Source of the DNA: Stereocaulon alpinum
Taxonomy: Eukaryota > Ascomycota > Lecanoromycetes > Lecanorales > Stereocaulaceae
Assembly: GCA_018257865.1 (NCBI GenBank)
Contig: JAEUBA010000150.1
Coordinates: 1-44,318 of the forward strand
Direction of reading: 5' to 3'
Length of the DNA: 44,318 nt
Shown: positions 21,622 through 35,488 of the stretch, one piece after another
Numbering within the stretch: position 1 is the first letter of the stretch
How the letters are laid out: the number at the start of each line of letters is the position of its first letter
Notes under the pieces: generated by a model
What the model was told of the DNA's origin: nothing
Database searches by the model: none
Seen by the model: the letters and a program-made list of their open reading frames with translations, nothing else
Program-made: the position numbers and the translations under genes

Positions 21622-23192
21622 GTTCTAATTACTCTAACCTTTAAGGTTAAAGGCCCGGAGTAGAATAGGATAGTAATAACTTAAAGTTCTACCTAAAGGG
21701 GTACGTAAGAGTCTATAGTTAGACCGTAGGGGGAGTTATTAGAGTTAACCCTTACTTCTATAGACTTATAATAGTAAAGGATCTAATAGCTGGAATTCTA
21801 AGTAAGGGATCTTTAAGTAGCGATAGCAGAGTAGATAATTAAGGAAGTCTTAGGATAACCTAATACTAAGCTAAGTAAGGCCTAAGTAAGTTAGTAAAGT
21901 AAGACCTCTAAGGTAATATCTTTATTTAACGGCTTAAGCGAGACGGTAGTACTACTACTACTAAAAATAATTCGTCTAGAAAAGATATATCCGTATTATA
22001 GAATATTAGAAAGCGAGTATATCTAATAGTTCGCTAATATATAAATTAATTTCCTACTAAGCTATAAGTATTTTACTACTAATTAAAATAAGATCCTTTA
22101 CTACGTATAATCGCTCGAAGGCGATACGATAGTATAGTAGTAGAATAGGTTTAAGCTAGAAGAGGTAGATTAATATACCTTTAATTACTTTAAACCCTTC
22201 CTACTAGATTTAGTAGCTAACTTAATAAACCGACGGCTCTTCGTATATAAGCGCTAGAATAGCGTAAAATAGTAAAAGGAGTAAAAGGTCTTTATTTTTA
22301 AGATATACTTAGAAGAGCTAGAAGCCTACCTAGAGGTCCTACTAAAAGCCTTTAAGGTAATAATATTCCTTAGTAAGCTATAACCTAATATTAAAGATAA
22401 AATCCTAAGTACTAGTAACGTACTAAAGATATAGGAAGAGATCCTAGCTTTAGTAGTTATATAAGAAAAAACGCTTAAAAGATCTTATTAGGGATCTAGA
22501 AAGTCTAATAATAATACTAGAAGTAGACCTTTAGAGGAGTATATATTAAAGTATTTAAGCGGTAGAGGCGGTAAGCTATTATTAAAGCGCCTAAAGAAGG
22601 ATAGGGACTACTAGCGGCCTAAGCCTTTAATAAGCGCGCTAAGTAAACCTAAGTAAAAGAGTAATACTTATTTTATATATAGTAGTAAGGGATATTAGAA
22701 GAGGGACTACCTATAAAGAGATAATCCTAACTTTACTCTAGTTAATATAGTATAGTTAAAAAATAATAAGGCCCTATTAGCGGATAACTAGCGGGGTAAG
22801 AAGGAGAAAGGCTAATAGAGGCTTTTAATCCCCTATACTTAGAGGGCTAGGTAATAGCTCCTAAAGGATTATACCTATTTAAGGGGCTAATTAACTCTAG
22901 AGTAAAGATTAATCTAGTCGCTTAGCGGTTTATAGTATAATATAATTTACTACTAAAATATATAGTCTTACTAATATCGACCTAGCTAAGCGGATAAGGA
23001 GCTTATTATTATAGAGCGTATTAGCTAAGCTATAAAGCTACTAATAGTTAGGATTAAGAAAAGGAGTCTAGCTCCTTATTCTATACTATTAACTAAGAGG
23101 GTTCTAATTTAATTATTAGAATACCTACGCTTTATATATTAGGTATTATAATCGACACGCTAGCGCGCTAATAGCGGTATTAAGTTAATACT

Positions 23193-23899
23193 AAATATAT
23201 AAGGCCTACGGCTATATATACCCTATTAGGGGGTTACTACCTAGCGCGTAATACCCCCGTATTATATCTTTTACCCTAGTACTTTGGCGTAGTAGTAGGA
23301 GCTTATAACTATATTACGCGCTAACCCTAGGGCTTATAGTAGCTTATTAACTAGGTCTAAGTACTATCCCTCTAGGGTAACGCGGGGTTAACGTACTTTA
23401 TATAGCGTAGAGGGTTAGGGTTCGAATTACGCTATATATACGATTATAAGCGCCTATCGCCTAAACCTACCTACTTTAGTAGCTAGGGCCTATAGTACTT
23501 AGCGCCTATAACGCCTAAAACCTTTCTACTTTAGTAGCTAGGGCTCGTAGTACTTAGCGCCTACGACGCCTAAAACCTTTCTACTTTAGCAGCTAGGGCC
23601 CGTAGTGCTTAGCGCCTACGACGCCTAAAACCTTTCTACTTTAGCAGCTAGGGCCCGCAGTGCTTAACGCCTACGACGCCTAAACCCTACCTACTTCGGT
23701 AGATTAGGGCCCGCAGTACTTAGCGCCTACGAGGTGCCTATACCCTAGATTTTAGGGGACTAAGATTCTAGGAAGGGGGATAGTTATAAGGCCTACGGCT
23801 ATATATACCCTATTAGGGGGTTACTGCCTAGCGCGTAATACCCCCGTATTATATCTTTTACCCTAGCGCTTTAGTATAGTAGCAGGAGCTTATAAAATA
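23193..23899 (+). mobile_element. miniature LTR element (TRIM), copy 2, with target duplications
   Basis: Element 23,198-23,894 (697 bp) is flanked by a perfect 5-bp duplication AAATA (23,193-23,197 and 23,895-23,899). Terminal direct repeats are 23,198-23,307 and 23,785-23,894, 110 bp each, with TATAAG...CTTATA ends. A purine-rich tract (GGAAGGGGGATAG) lies directly upstream of the 3' repeat, which sets the strand. The interior (477 bp) has no ORF and is dominated by five 55-bp tandem units (23,458-23,732). It is inserted in the protease region of Gypsy copy B. Copy 1 is in the opposite orientation at 19,059-19,562. It must be moved by another element's proteins. Confidence 0.9.
23458..23732 (+). 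repeat. 55-bp tandem array inside TRIM copy 2
   Basis: Five units start at 23,458, 23,512, 23,567, 23,622 and 23,677. Each begins CGCCTAAA, contains a CTACTTTAGCAGCTAGGGCC-like core and ends TTAGCGCCTACGA. The third and fourth units differ from each other at only a few sites. Copy 1 carries about two such units (about 19,190-19,300, inverted). Confidence 0.9.
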
Positions 23900-26800
23900 G
23901 CTATAGATTAACGAACCGACTAAGTTTACGCAAGTTTTATAATAGGAATAAGTAGTATTCGCTATAGTTTATATTAGTACTATAATAGCGGAGTAACCCT
24001 AGGCTGATAAGCCTAGTATACTAGTCCTTCCTCCTTAGTTATAGGAGTTTAAAGATATATTCTTAAACGAAAAGGCTAGGATCCTACCTAAGTAGAAGCA
24101 GGGGGACTACACTATTAAGTTAAATAAGGGAGAACCGCCTTATAGGCCCCTCTATAATTTATTAAGGGCTGAGCTCGCGGAGCTACGGCGCTACCTTAAT
24201 AATATATTAGTAAAGGGATAGATTCGCTATTCCGTTTTACTAGCAGGAGCACCTATTCTTTTTATTCTAAAGAAGGATAGGGGGCTACGCCTCTATATAG
24301 ATTATAGGGGGTTAAATATAGTAACTATAAAAAATAGGTACCTATTACCTCTTATTACGGAAACGTTAGACCGCTTATACGGCGCTAAACGGTTTATAAA
24401 GTTAGACCTAAAGGATACTTATCACCGTATCTAGATTAAGCGTAGTAATAAATAGAAGACGGCGTTCTATACCCGCTATAGTTACTTTAAGTATCTTATT
24501 ATACTATTTAGGTTAGCTAATACCCCTACTACGTTTTAAGTATATATTAATTAGGCCTTAGCTGGGCTAGTAGATATAATATATATAGTATATTTAGATA
24601 ATATTTTAATCTATTCTAGAGACCTAGCGGAGTACTAGCGGTATATTAAGGAAGTATTATAGTAACTCTAATAGTACTAATTATATACTAACTTAAAGAA
24701 GTGCGCGTTTAATACTACTTAGGTAGAGTTTTTAGGGTTTATAGTATTAACTATAGGCGTAGCGATAGACCTGCGTAGGGTTACTACTATTAGGGAGTAG
24801 CTAAGACTAAAGACCTACTATAAAGTTTAGGTCTTCTAAAGGTTTACTAACTTCTATCGCTACTTTATCTACTACTATTCAGCTATCGCTACACCCCTAA
24901 CTAGCCTTTTAAAAGGTATTAAGGAGGGTAAGAATATAGGGCTGTTTAAATAGCCTAATAACGCGGAGCGAGCGTTCCGGGAACTATATTAAAAGTTTAT
25001 AGAAGCGCCCCTTTTATAGCACTTCGACCCGTTATAAAAGATTAGGGTAGAAATAGATATATTAGCTTTTACTATTACTAGTATCCTATCTTAACCTAAT
25101 AAGGTAGATAACTAGCGGCCTATAGCTTTCTAGTTATATAAGATAATCCCAGTAGAATAAAATTATAAAATATATAATTAAGAACTACTAGTAATAGTAG
25201 ATACTTTTAAGTAGTAGTACTATTACTTAGAAAGGAGCTTATACCCTATTAAAGTACTTACTAATTATAATAATCTATAGGGGTTTATAAATTTAAAGGA
25301 GCTAATACTATAGTAAACGCGCTAGGCGCTTAAGCTCGCTACGTATAATTTTAAAATTACCTATTAAGTAGGAAAAACTAATCCTATTAATTCGCTATTA
25401 AAGCGACCTAATTATAAAGGCGCCTTACTATTTAATACTACCCTATTACTAACGTTATAAAGTAAACTATCCTTATAGTTAGAAAAAGAGTCTAAGCTGC
25501 GTAAACGCGCTAAGTATAACGCGTTAAAAGCAGCTTTTCTTATTATAGGGATCTAAGTAATTATACTAAGGAAAACTATAAGAGAACTTATAGAAGGGCC
25601 GTATAAGGAGCCTTAAAAACTATTAAAATAGGTTATTCGCGAACTATAAGACTTAGATAAATAGGTTATAAAATTTAGGAAGAACTAAAATTCTAAATTA
25701 GAATATTATTATACTACGTATATAGATTAGTCTCTTAATAATAAGGACCTTCTATAGTATAAGGGGTAGTTATATATCCTAAAGGATAGTACCTTTAGAT
25801 AAGAGCTAATTAGTAGATATTATAATAATCCTTTAGCAGGCTATTTTAGCGCTGTAAAGATATTAGAACTATTAAGGCGAAAGTATTATTAGGCTAATAT
25901 AGCGGAGTAAACGCGAAGCTATATATATACCTACGATATATACTAAAGAATAAAGGTTCCTAAGTATTATCCCTATAGGGAGTTATAATTATTACCCTTA
26001 CCTAAAGGACTATAGTAAGAGCTATTAATAGATTTTATTATAGGACTACCGCCTAGTAAACGGGCTAGTATTATATATAATTCTATCCTTATAGTAGTAG
26101 ATAGGTTTACGAAGATAGTCTGCTATCTTACTATAAAGAAAATAATTATAGTAGAAGAACTTAGAGAGCTCTTCTTCTCTAAAATAGTATACTAATTTAG
26201 TATACCTATAGGCGTAGTTAGTAATAGAGGTATAGTATTTACTAGTACTTTCTAGTTAACTTTATACTACTATATAAAGATTAAGCGCTGTATAAGTACT
26301 ACCTTCTATCCGTAAACGGATAGCTAGACTAAAAAGTAGAACTAAATATTAGAATACTTTCTATAAATATTTACTAACGTAGAGTAAACTAATTAGGTAA
26401 AGCTATTACTAATTACTAAGTTTACCTATATAAATAGCTACTATAGTACTATTAGTTACTCGCTATTCTATATTATATACGGCTATAACCCCGAACTATA
26501 TTAGGAAGCTGGGGACGGCTCCTTAGAGGGGGAGGTACCGGTAGTAAAGGAACGGGTAGAATAACTATAAAACTATTAAAAGTAGATAGAATATTATTAG
26601 CGCTGCGCTATTAAGGTATAAGCGAAGTACTATAATAAAAACTATAAGCCGAAAGAATATAAAGTAGGCGAATTAGTAATACTTTTAACTAGGAACCTTA
26701 AATAAAGGCGTCTTAGTAAAAAGTTATCCTATTAGTTCGTTAACCTATTTAGGATTAAGGATAAGGTTAGGGTATAAGTATATTACTTAATACTACCTAT

Positions 26801-27129
26801 AAGTTATTAAATCTATAATACCTTTTATATATTATTACTTAAGCCTTACTAACTGCGTAAGGGCGTAGAGTTAACGGACTTTATATAACCCCCTAAACTC
26901 ATTAATAATAAGGAATAGTAGGAGGTAGAGGAGATTATTAATAAGGTAAGAAATAAGGAAGGTATCTAGTATAAGGTTAAGTAGATAAGATAGGGTAATA
27001 TCTATAATAAATAGGTACTAAAAGTAGAACTTAATACTATACTAGTATTAAAACGCGCTTATAATAAATAAACGCGACGATACCGGAAGGTAAAGAATAA
27101 GTTAACTTAGATTATATAATAACTATAAC

Positions 27130-27540
27130 CTATTAATATACTAAAACTACGCTGTTTATAGTGCCTAGTTAGAATAAAGCGAGGATTATAAGAATATAGA
27201 GTATTAAGTAGCTATAGACGTAGCGATATTATAAAAACTAGGGGTAGAGCTAGTACGCTAAGATACGAGCGCCCGTACCCGCTAGAGGATATTATTAAAG
27301 GATAGAGGAATTAAATACCTACGAAGTTAAGAAGATATATAGACCCTATTATAGTATAGGCGACGTGTTAGTTATACGTATATAGCGAACGATTAGGGCG
27401 TTATAGCTATAAAGATACTAAATAGGGTAAGTATAAGACTATTAGCTATTAAAGATAGCTTTAAGATATAAGCGCCTACTAATACTAGACTCGAGGTCTA
27501 CCGTACGCCTATATCCTTCTTATATAACGATAGTAGATAC
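27130..27540. other. unassigned stretch between Gypsy B and the LINE
   Basis: It contains either the end of Gypsy B or the 5' leader of the LINE; no domain is readable. A 32-bp word at 27,492-27,523 recurs at 43,974-44,005. Confidence 0.4.
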
Positions 27541-28679
27541 GAACGAGCGAATAAGCGTAGTAAAAGCTACTCTAGGTAATAAGGACCACCCCGTTATAAG
27601 TACTTAATAAGATAAGGGGAGAGACTAGGCGGTAGGAGATAGTAGAGGAGGCGGAGGAAGGGGAGATAGGGGAGGAGAATACGCCCTACTAACGCGTTCT
27701 AACGCGATAATAAAGGAGAAGATAGGCGAAAAGAAGGAGGAATTAATAAAGAAGGAAGTAAAAGTATTAAAAAAGCTTATAATTATTATAATTAAGGCTA
27801 TAAAGGGGATAAGCTATAAAGAGATAAAGTAAATAATAGTTTAAGGACTATAACTAATATAGGTTATATTAGGGATAGTCTTTAACTATATATAGAAGTT
27901 AACTAAAGAATATAAGCTTAAAGATACTTAGATTAAGGAAATAAAGGAAGAAATCTAGGTACTCTAAGTAAAGGGTATACCTATAATACTATTATAGAGC
28001 TAAGCTAGTATAGCTAGCGGAGGGCTATAAGCCTTACTAAGATAAAGGATAGGAATAGATTCCCCTTCTCTTCCCCCCCCCCTAGCCGCAGTAGCTAGCG
28101 TAAAGGCGAAGTAGCTAATACTAAGGATAAACGACGTTAAGGCTAGAGAATAGCTAAGTAGGGCGACTAGCTTTTAGCTAGTAAAGATATTTTAAAATAG
28201 AGTATACTTAGTAGTAGACTTAATTATTAGAGTAAAGTAGATAGTAAAAGGCGACTTTATCCTTTACTATATAATAGTAGAAGTAAGGTAAGAATTAGAA
28301 AAGATAACGAACTAAGCGAAGAATATCTACCCTTTAGTAAAGGCGCTTAGATAGACCTATATAGTAGCTATATATAGAGTATAGAAGGAGGTAGTAAATA
28401 TAGCGAACTAAGAGGAAGTAATAGAAGTATTAAAAAAGGATAACTAGTGATTATACTTAAGGCTTAATATTACTAATATCTAATAGCCTAGATTTACGTT
28501 AAAGGCTAATAAATAGGGGTAGGAGAAGAAATACTTAATACTCCTCCTTAAGATCCTTAACTTAGATATAGCGAATAAGCTAGTAGCGGAGGGGTTTTTA
28601 GAAAGCGAATAACCGCTACTATATAAGAGATAGGAGAGAAGCGGAGACCTAAGGTAGTACTTTAACTACTAAGGGTATA
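27540..28679 (+). mobile_element. LINE copy H, ORF1 (gag-like) part
   Basis: The plus-strand frame is readable in pieces: a basic/acidic region rich in Lys and Glu (KEKIGEKKEELIKKE at about 27,710), then a Gag-like domain. Just before 28,680 there is a degraded zinc-knuckle beginning (FNY, stop, GYI, where Cys residues have become Tyr). This order is typical of Tad-clade ORF1. The frame is cut at 28,680 by the LTR of Gypsy copy C. A C9 run lies at about 28,073-28,081. Confidence 0.65.
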
Positions 28680-28914
28680 TATAAACTCTATCCTATATAT
28701 ACGCTAAGGGTCCGCCGGCGGATATGATATAATATAACTAGGGGGTAGGATCTTAGCGAATATATATCTATCCTAGATTCCCCTAATATTCTAAGTTCCT
28801 TAAGAATTAGTTCCTACTACTATAGGGGTAATAAATATACCTTTACTCCTATAGCTACTTTACGTCTCTTATACTACTACCGCTAGTATTAAGCTAGCGT
28901 ACTAGTCCTTTATA
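28680..28914 (+). repeat. 5' LTR of Gypsy copy C
   Basis: 235 bp, same length as the 3' LTR at 35,254-35,488, with only scattered, mostly transition differences. The leader begins GTTCTAATTC. Confidence 0.9.
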
Positions 28915-31900
28915 GTTCTAATTCTTCTACCTTTTAAAGGGAGAGGCCTAGAGTTGCTATAATATTAGGTCGTTAGCGCAGTCGCAGCGCTATAACTAAC
29001 CCCCCTATTAAAAAAGGCGATAACGTTAATAAAATAGAGCGCTAAGAGACTAACGACGTATCTACTAAGACTTTAGAGATAGATAATACTACGCTAAATT
29101 AGCGTATATACGAAGCCTAGGCTACTAATTAGCGCCTAAAGCAAATTCGCGAATTATTAGCACTCGAAGCTAAAAATAAGATAATTTAATACTTAAGATC
29201 GTAATCTATAATCAGAATACTAATAGGGATAGTTAAAGAGTTAGAAGATAATACCGCTATTAATAAGCTATCGCGCTTAGTTAATATTACTAGTTAATAA
29301 ATTCTTAAACGACTAATTATACCCGCCGTTAGACTAATAATAAACCTACTTCTATACTAAATACTATTAGTAGTAAAGAGTTTTCGCCCTAATAATATAT
29401 AGGCCTATAAGGGTACTAGCGAAGGTAAATACTTATACTAGTTTATTAACTTAGAAAAGAAGTTCCTAAAGAGTCTAGAATACTTTACTACCGAATTATT
29501 AAGGATAGTCTACTATATAGATACCTTAGAGGATAACCCGAATACTTAGTAGAATACCTATATTAAGGACTAGGGTTAGGATAGTATCTTATTCATATTT
29601 TTTAAGTAGTTCCTATATAATTTAGTAGCGGATCCTATAAACCGCCGTCTCTTCGCCTACGAAAGGTTTAAAGAGGCTAAGTAACGTTCGGATTAAAAGG
29701 TTACTATATTTAAGGCCTACTTAGAGGAGTTAGAAGCTAACCTACTACTTATAGTATTAAAGATAAAAGCTAACCTCTTCCTAGCTAAGCTAAGACTAGA
29801 ACTAAAAAATAAAATTCTTAGTACTAGTAGGGTATCTAATAATTAGGAAGATATTATTATATAGGCTATTATATAGGAGAATACTATAGTATATAAGTAG
29901 CGTAGAGCCGTCTTAGTCGGCTATAGAAAGTCTACTATTAGGGGCTCTAAGTTACTTAGAAGTCGCCTACTAGAATATTATATCTCTAGACCTAATAAGT
30001 TAGGTCTAAGGAGCAATAGCGCGCCTTTAGCGTAATAGTATCTTTATATAAAAAGCCTAAAATAGAAAGTTAATTCGGAGCTAGACGTTAAGATTATCTA
30101 CTATAATTATTAAAAGCTAGGCTATAAAAGTCCTTACTACCCTAACCTCTAAAAGTCCTCTACCTATACCGCTATTAGCGTAGTATTAATAAAAAACGAT
30201 CCGTCCCCTTAATAGCCTTAGAAGCGGGGATAAACTAAAAAGTAGAGGTATATCCTTCTATCCTAATAAAGGGTTAGATAAAGCTTAAAAGTAGCTTATA
30301 GTAGGTTCTCGCCCTACTAGATATAGGTTTATAGTTAAATTTAATCTCTTAAAAGTTTATAGTCTAATAGGACTTATAACCTTATACTATTAACTTACTA
30401 CTACTAGAATTATTAAGTAGCTTAGGTATATATATTTATAGTATATATTAATTCTAATATATATTAGTTAATAGTTAGGGATATAGTAAGAAGTATAGTA
30501 TACTTTTCTATACTATTAATTAAAAGGGTCCTAATATAGTAATTAGTATACTAGGTCTAAGTTAGATAAATATCCTTTTTAATCCGTTAGTAGGCTAATA
30601 GCGCTTTAAAGTTAACTCTTAGAAATTAGAAGTTAAAGACCCTATTAGCTTCGGCTATTATCTCTAATAGGAGCCTAAAGTCTATACTATTATATATACT
30701 ATAGTAGCTATATATACGCCGGATAAAGGAAGCCTAAGATAGATTCTAAAGGAGCTGCTAGAGTTCTCTAATATCTTCTTAAGTAATAAGGCGGGTACCC
30801 TACCTATATTTAAGGAAGGGGACTATACTATTAAGATACTAGAAGGTAGAGAACTACCTTATAGGCCTCTCTATAATCTTTCCTAAACTAAGCTAGCGGA
30901 GCTGCGGCGCTATCTTAATAATATATTAGTAAAAGGCTAAATCCGCTACTTAACTTCTTCAGCTGGATCACCTATCCTCTTTATACTAAAGAAGGATAGT
31001 AGGCTATATCTTTACGTAGATTATCGTAGGCTGAATATAGTAACTATTAAAAATTAGTACCCTCTACCCCTAATTACTAAGATATTAGACCGCCTATATA
31101 GATTTAAAAAGTTTACGAAGTTAGACCTAAAGGATACCTATTATAGGATCTGAATTAAAGAAGGTAATAAGTAGAATACTGCGTTCTATACCCGCTACGG
31201 CTACTTTAAATATTTAGTTATACCTTTTAGGCTCGCTAATACGCCGGTAATATTTTAAGCGTATATTAATAGGGCCCTTAGTAGGCTTATTAATATAATA
31301 TATATAGTATATCTAGATAATATCCTAATATATAGTATAGATCCGGCGGACTACTAGCGGTATATTAAGTAAGTACTAGAATAACTACGTTAGTTTTCGC
31401 TATATACTAACCTAAAGAAATATTAGTTTAGTACTAAAAGGGTTAAATTCCTTAGGTTTATTATATCTACCGACGGCGTAGTAATAGATTAGGAACGCGT
31501 AGCGACTATTAAAGACTAGCCTTAGCTAAAGATCTTTAGGGAGGTATAAGTCTTTTTAGGCTTTATAAACTTCTATAGGCGCTTTATCTATAACTATTCT
31601 ACTATAGCTACACCTCTAACTAACTTACTTAAAGGTAGTAAAGACGGAAAGAAAACTAGCTAACTAGACTAGAATAATAATACTAAAAGAGCTTTTATAA
31701 AGCTTTAAGATATCTTCGCTTCCGCGCCGTTTCTACGCTACTTTAATCCGGAAAAGTAGTTACGAGTTAAGACTAATACCTCTAACTTCGCTATAGCTGC
31801 GGTATTTACCTAACCTAATAATAATAGCTACTAGCGTCTAGTTATATTCTAGTCCTAGAAGATAATCCCTACGGAATAGAATTATAAGGTCTATAATTAA

Positions 31901-34900
31901 GAATTACTCGCTATTATAGCGGTAATAAAATAATAGTAATACTACTTAGAAGGAAGTTTATTTACTATTAAGATCCTTACTAATTATAATAATCTTAAGG
32001 GCTTTATAAAGTAGAAGGAGTTAAATTCTTGCTAAGCTAGATAGGCGCTAAAGCTCGCTACCTTTAACTTTAAAATTATTTACTATACCGGTAAATTAAA
32101 TCCTATAGATCCGCCTTCGCGCTACCCTAACTATAAGGGTATTTTACCGCTAAATACTAAACTTCTACCTATATTATAAAATAAGCTTACCTTATAGAAT
32201 AAGGATAAAGGAAGTAAGGAGTTAGTTATAGCGATAGCGCTAGTATTCTAGATTATAGGAATTTAAGTTATTATCCCCTAAAAGGAAACGAAGACTATTA
32301 CTAAACTAGCTTATAAGGAACTCTAAAGGTTAATAAAGACTTTAGTCTAGGAGCTATAAGACGTAGATGATTAGGCGAAATCTTTTCGTAATAAAAGTAC
32401 GCCGTAACGCTACTATCTACGTAGTAATACTTAGTCCTTAGACTTAAAAGGGCTACTGCGGTATAAGGATTACCTCTATATTCCTAGGGACGAAGCCTTA
32501 TAGGAAGAACTTATTAATAGATACTATAATAACCCTCTTATAGGGCACTTTAGCGCTAAGAAGACGTATAAGTTACTTACCCGTAAATACTATTAGAATA
32601 GGGCCGCTAAATAAGTTACTAACTATATTAAAACTTATAATATCTACTAAAGAATAAAGGTACCCTGCTATTACCCCTACAGCGAATTAAGTTTACTGCT
32701 AATTACTAATAAGCCTTAGAAAGAACTTTCTATAGATTTTATTACTAGGTTACCCCCTAGTAAATACTAGAATATAGTTTATAACTATATCCTAGTAATA
32801 GTAGATAGATTTACTAAAATAGTATAGTATCTACCTACTTAGGTAATAATTAATACCGCTGAACTAGCGGAGCTATTTTATACTAAAATAGTCTACTGCT
32901 ACGGTATACCTAATAGTATTATTAGTAATAGAGGCTCTATTTTTATAAGCGCCTTCTAGTTAGTAATTTACTTCTATTTTAAGATTAAGCGCCGCCTAAG
33001 TACCGCCTTTTATCTATAGACTAATAGTTAGACAGAACGCTAGAATTAGGTACTAGAGCACTATTTACGTATTTTTATAAATAATAATTAGACGACTTAG
33101 GCTAGATAGCTACCTATAGCAGAATTTGCTTATATAAATAGTCTTTATTCCTCTATTAGAACGACGCCGTTCTTCCTAATATATAGATACTACCCCGAAC
33201 TTCGCTAGGAACTTAAGGATAAGCCCTTAGAAGGGAGGATACCTACTATAAATAAGAGGATTCGACTACTATAAGTATTAAGAGATAAAGCTACGGAGCG
33301 CCTATAGTAAGCTTAAGATTTATAAGTTAAGTAGTATAATAAGAATTATAAACCTTAAAGCTATAAGGTTAGAGACTTAGTAATATTATTAACTAAAAAT
33401 CTTAAGTAAAAATGCCTAAGTAAGAAATTATCTTATAAATCCGTAGGCCCTTTTAAGATTACGGATAAAATTAGAGTATAGGCGTACTACCTACTACTTC
33501 TAGATACTTACTAGATCTATAATACCTTTTATATTTCCCTACTAGAACTATACTACCTTTATAATATTAATAAGGCGGTAGTAACCTTTATATAAGCCCT
33601 AGAACTTATTAATAATAAGGAAATATAGGAAGTCGAAGAGATTATAGATAAGGTTAGGAATAAAGAGGGTATCTAGTATAAGGTTAAATAGACTAGTTAA
33701 GGTAAAGAATATAACTAGTAGCTACTAAATAATAAGCTTAATAATACTTAAGAATTAATACGAACCTATAATAAGTAGGCGGGTAGTAAGCGTATATAAT
33801 CTCTAGCTACTTAACTACTACCTAAGGTAGTAGATAAGCGGCGGCGACGATATAAGTTATAGGTATTATAAACCTTTAGGGGTAATAGTATTATACTATA
33901 AGTACTCTCCTCTATATAAAATTATACTTACTTACTTATACTAAGGTATAAGTAAATAGAATTATTTTACTATTAACTAATACTATATACGTCGGGGATA
34001 TATCGCACGTAAGTATATTTAATATTAGTAGACCTAAGATAGGTACTTAGAAGGTACTATAGACTAGTATTCCTAAGTAGTCTTTACTATATATAACTTA
34101 ATAGGGGGCTGCGCAGACGCTAATAATTATAGTATTAATCTAATTTAGAATTAAAACTACTTTAGTTAGGATTATCTTTATAATATTCCGCTAGAGGGCT
34201 ATTATCTACTTTAAGATCGACGATTTATTAATTAAGGGCCTTAAACTCCTCCTTAAAACTAGCTATAAGCTCCTCTAACTCCTTAATACGCTATTAGGCC
34301 GTATAAAGTTAACCCTATAGGTTAGCGATTATATTTAGGGCTAACCTACTAGTTAATACTATTAAACCCTATACTTTACGCTACTAAGTTATCTCTTTAC
34401 TAATCTTCTTCCTCTTACGCTATACTCTTCTTAACTAGCTAGTATAAGTATTACGACGTAATAAGGCCTATATACGCCTCCGAAAAGGGCGGGGAATTTA
34501 AGTAAGTTAATATATAGGCGCCGTCTTAGAGCCGGCGAATATACCTTATAATATTAGTTAAGCCTATAATAACCGTTAGTATAGCGATTATAGGGGGGAG
34601 ACTTACCTTAAATATAAGTATTATTTCTAATATAGAAGTAAGTTCTATAAGGAAGCGGTATATTAATATTCTACCTAAGTTAGTATATTAATAATAACGC
34701 CCGCTAAAGGGATAATAGCGTACTTACGATATTTAGAATATTTAGAGTATTTAAATATATATATATAGGGATAAGAATTGCTATAAGAATATTAGTATAA
34801 CCTATACGCGCTAGTATATAGCTAATGTTTAGGGTGTATATAAGAATAGGAGGTGTTATAAGGAAGAGAAAGTTAGGCGGGGTAATTAGGGTTCTTATAT

Positions 34901-35253
34901 TCGCGAGCGCCGTTACTGCGTCGCCGCCTAGCTATAAAGCTATTTAAAATAATAATAACCTTAGTACGCGCCTATTACTCGCCGGCGCCTATAATACTAA
35001 TATATATAAATAACTATAATAATAACGCGCCTACGGCACGCCTTTACGTATATATCTTACAAAGTTTCTAAACGACGCGCTTTACGGCTGCACCTAATAG
35101 GTATTCTATATATATAGTATAAGCCGACTTAACGACGTCTTACTAGATTAACTCTTTTCCCTTATATTTCCTAATTAGGTTTAAAGGTTTTTTAATAAGT
35201 AATCTAGTTATACCGTAGTACCTAGGGACTAAGGCCTTAGAGGGGGAGATACT

Positions 35254-35488
35254 TATAAACTCTATCCTATATATACGCTAAGGGTCCGCCGGCTTACGTA
35301 ATATAATATAACTAGGGGGTAGGATCTTAGCGAATATATATCTATCCTAGATTCCCCTAATATTCTAAGTTCCTTAAGAATTAGTTTCTACTACTACGGG
35401 GGTAATAAATATACCTTTACTCCTATAGCTACTTCACGTCTCTTATACTACTACCGCCGGTGTTAAGCCGGCGTGCTAGTCCTTTATA
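35254..35488 (+). repeat. 3' LTR of Gypsy copy C
   Basis: 235 bp, directly preceded by the polypurine tract at about 35,240-35,253. It retains a GTGTT and a GTGCT word that are mutated in the 5' LTR, so RIP was not complete here. Confidence 0.9.

Larger units (their letters stand above)
28680..35488 (+). mobile_element. Ty3/Gypsy element, copy C, complete with two LTRs
   Basis: 6.8 kb with 235-bp LTRs (28,680-28,914; 35,254-35,488) beginning TATAAACTC and ending CTTTATA. A polypurine tract (AGAGGGGGAGA) lies just upstream of the 3' LTR. Order: Gag (about 29,280-29,960), protease (about 30,270-30,500), RT (about 30,920-31,430; LKKDSRLYLYVDY, LDLKDTY, YLDNILIY), RNase H (about 31,680-32,100), integrase (about 32,480-33,230) and a chromodomain-like region (about 33,620-33,740). 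About 1.5 kb of non-coding DNA lies before the 3' LTR. Same family as copy A. Stops are frequent and CpA/TpG depleted. No target duplication is visible (GTATA before, ATAGG after). It sits inside LINE copy H. Confidence 0.88.
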
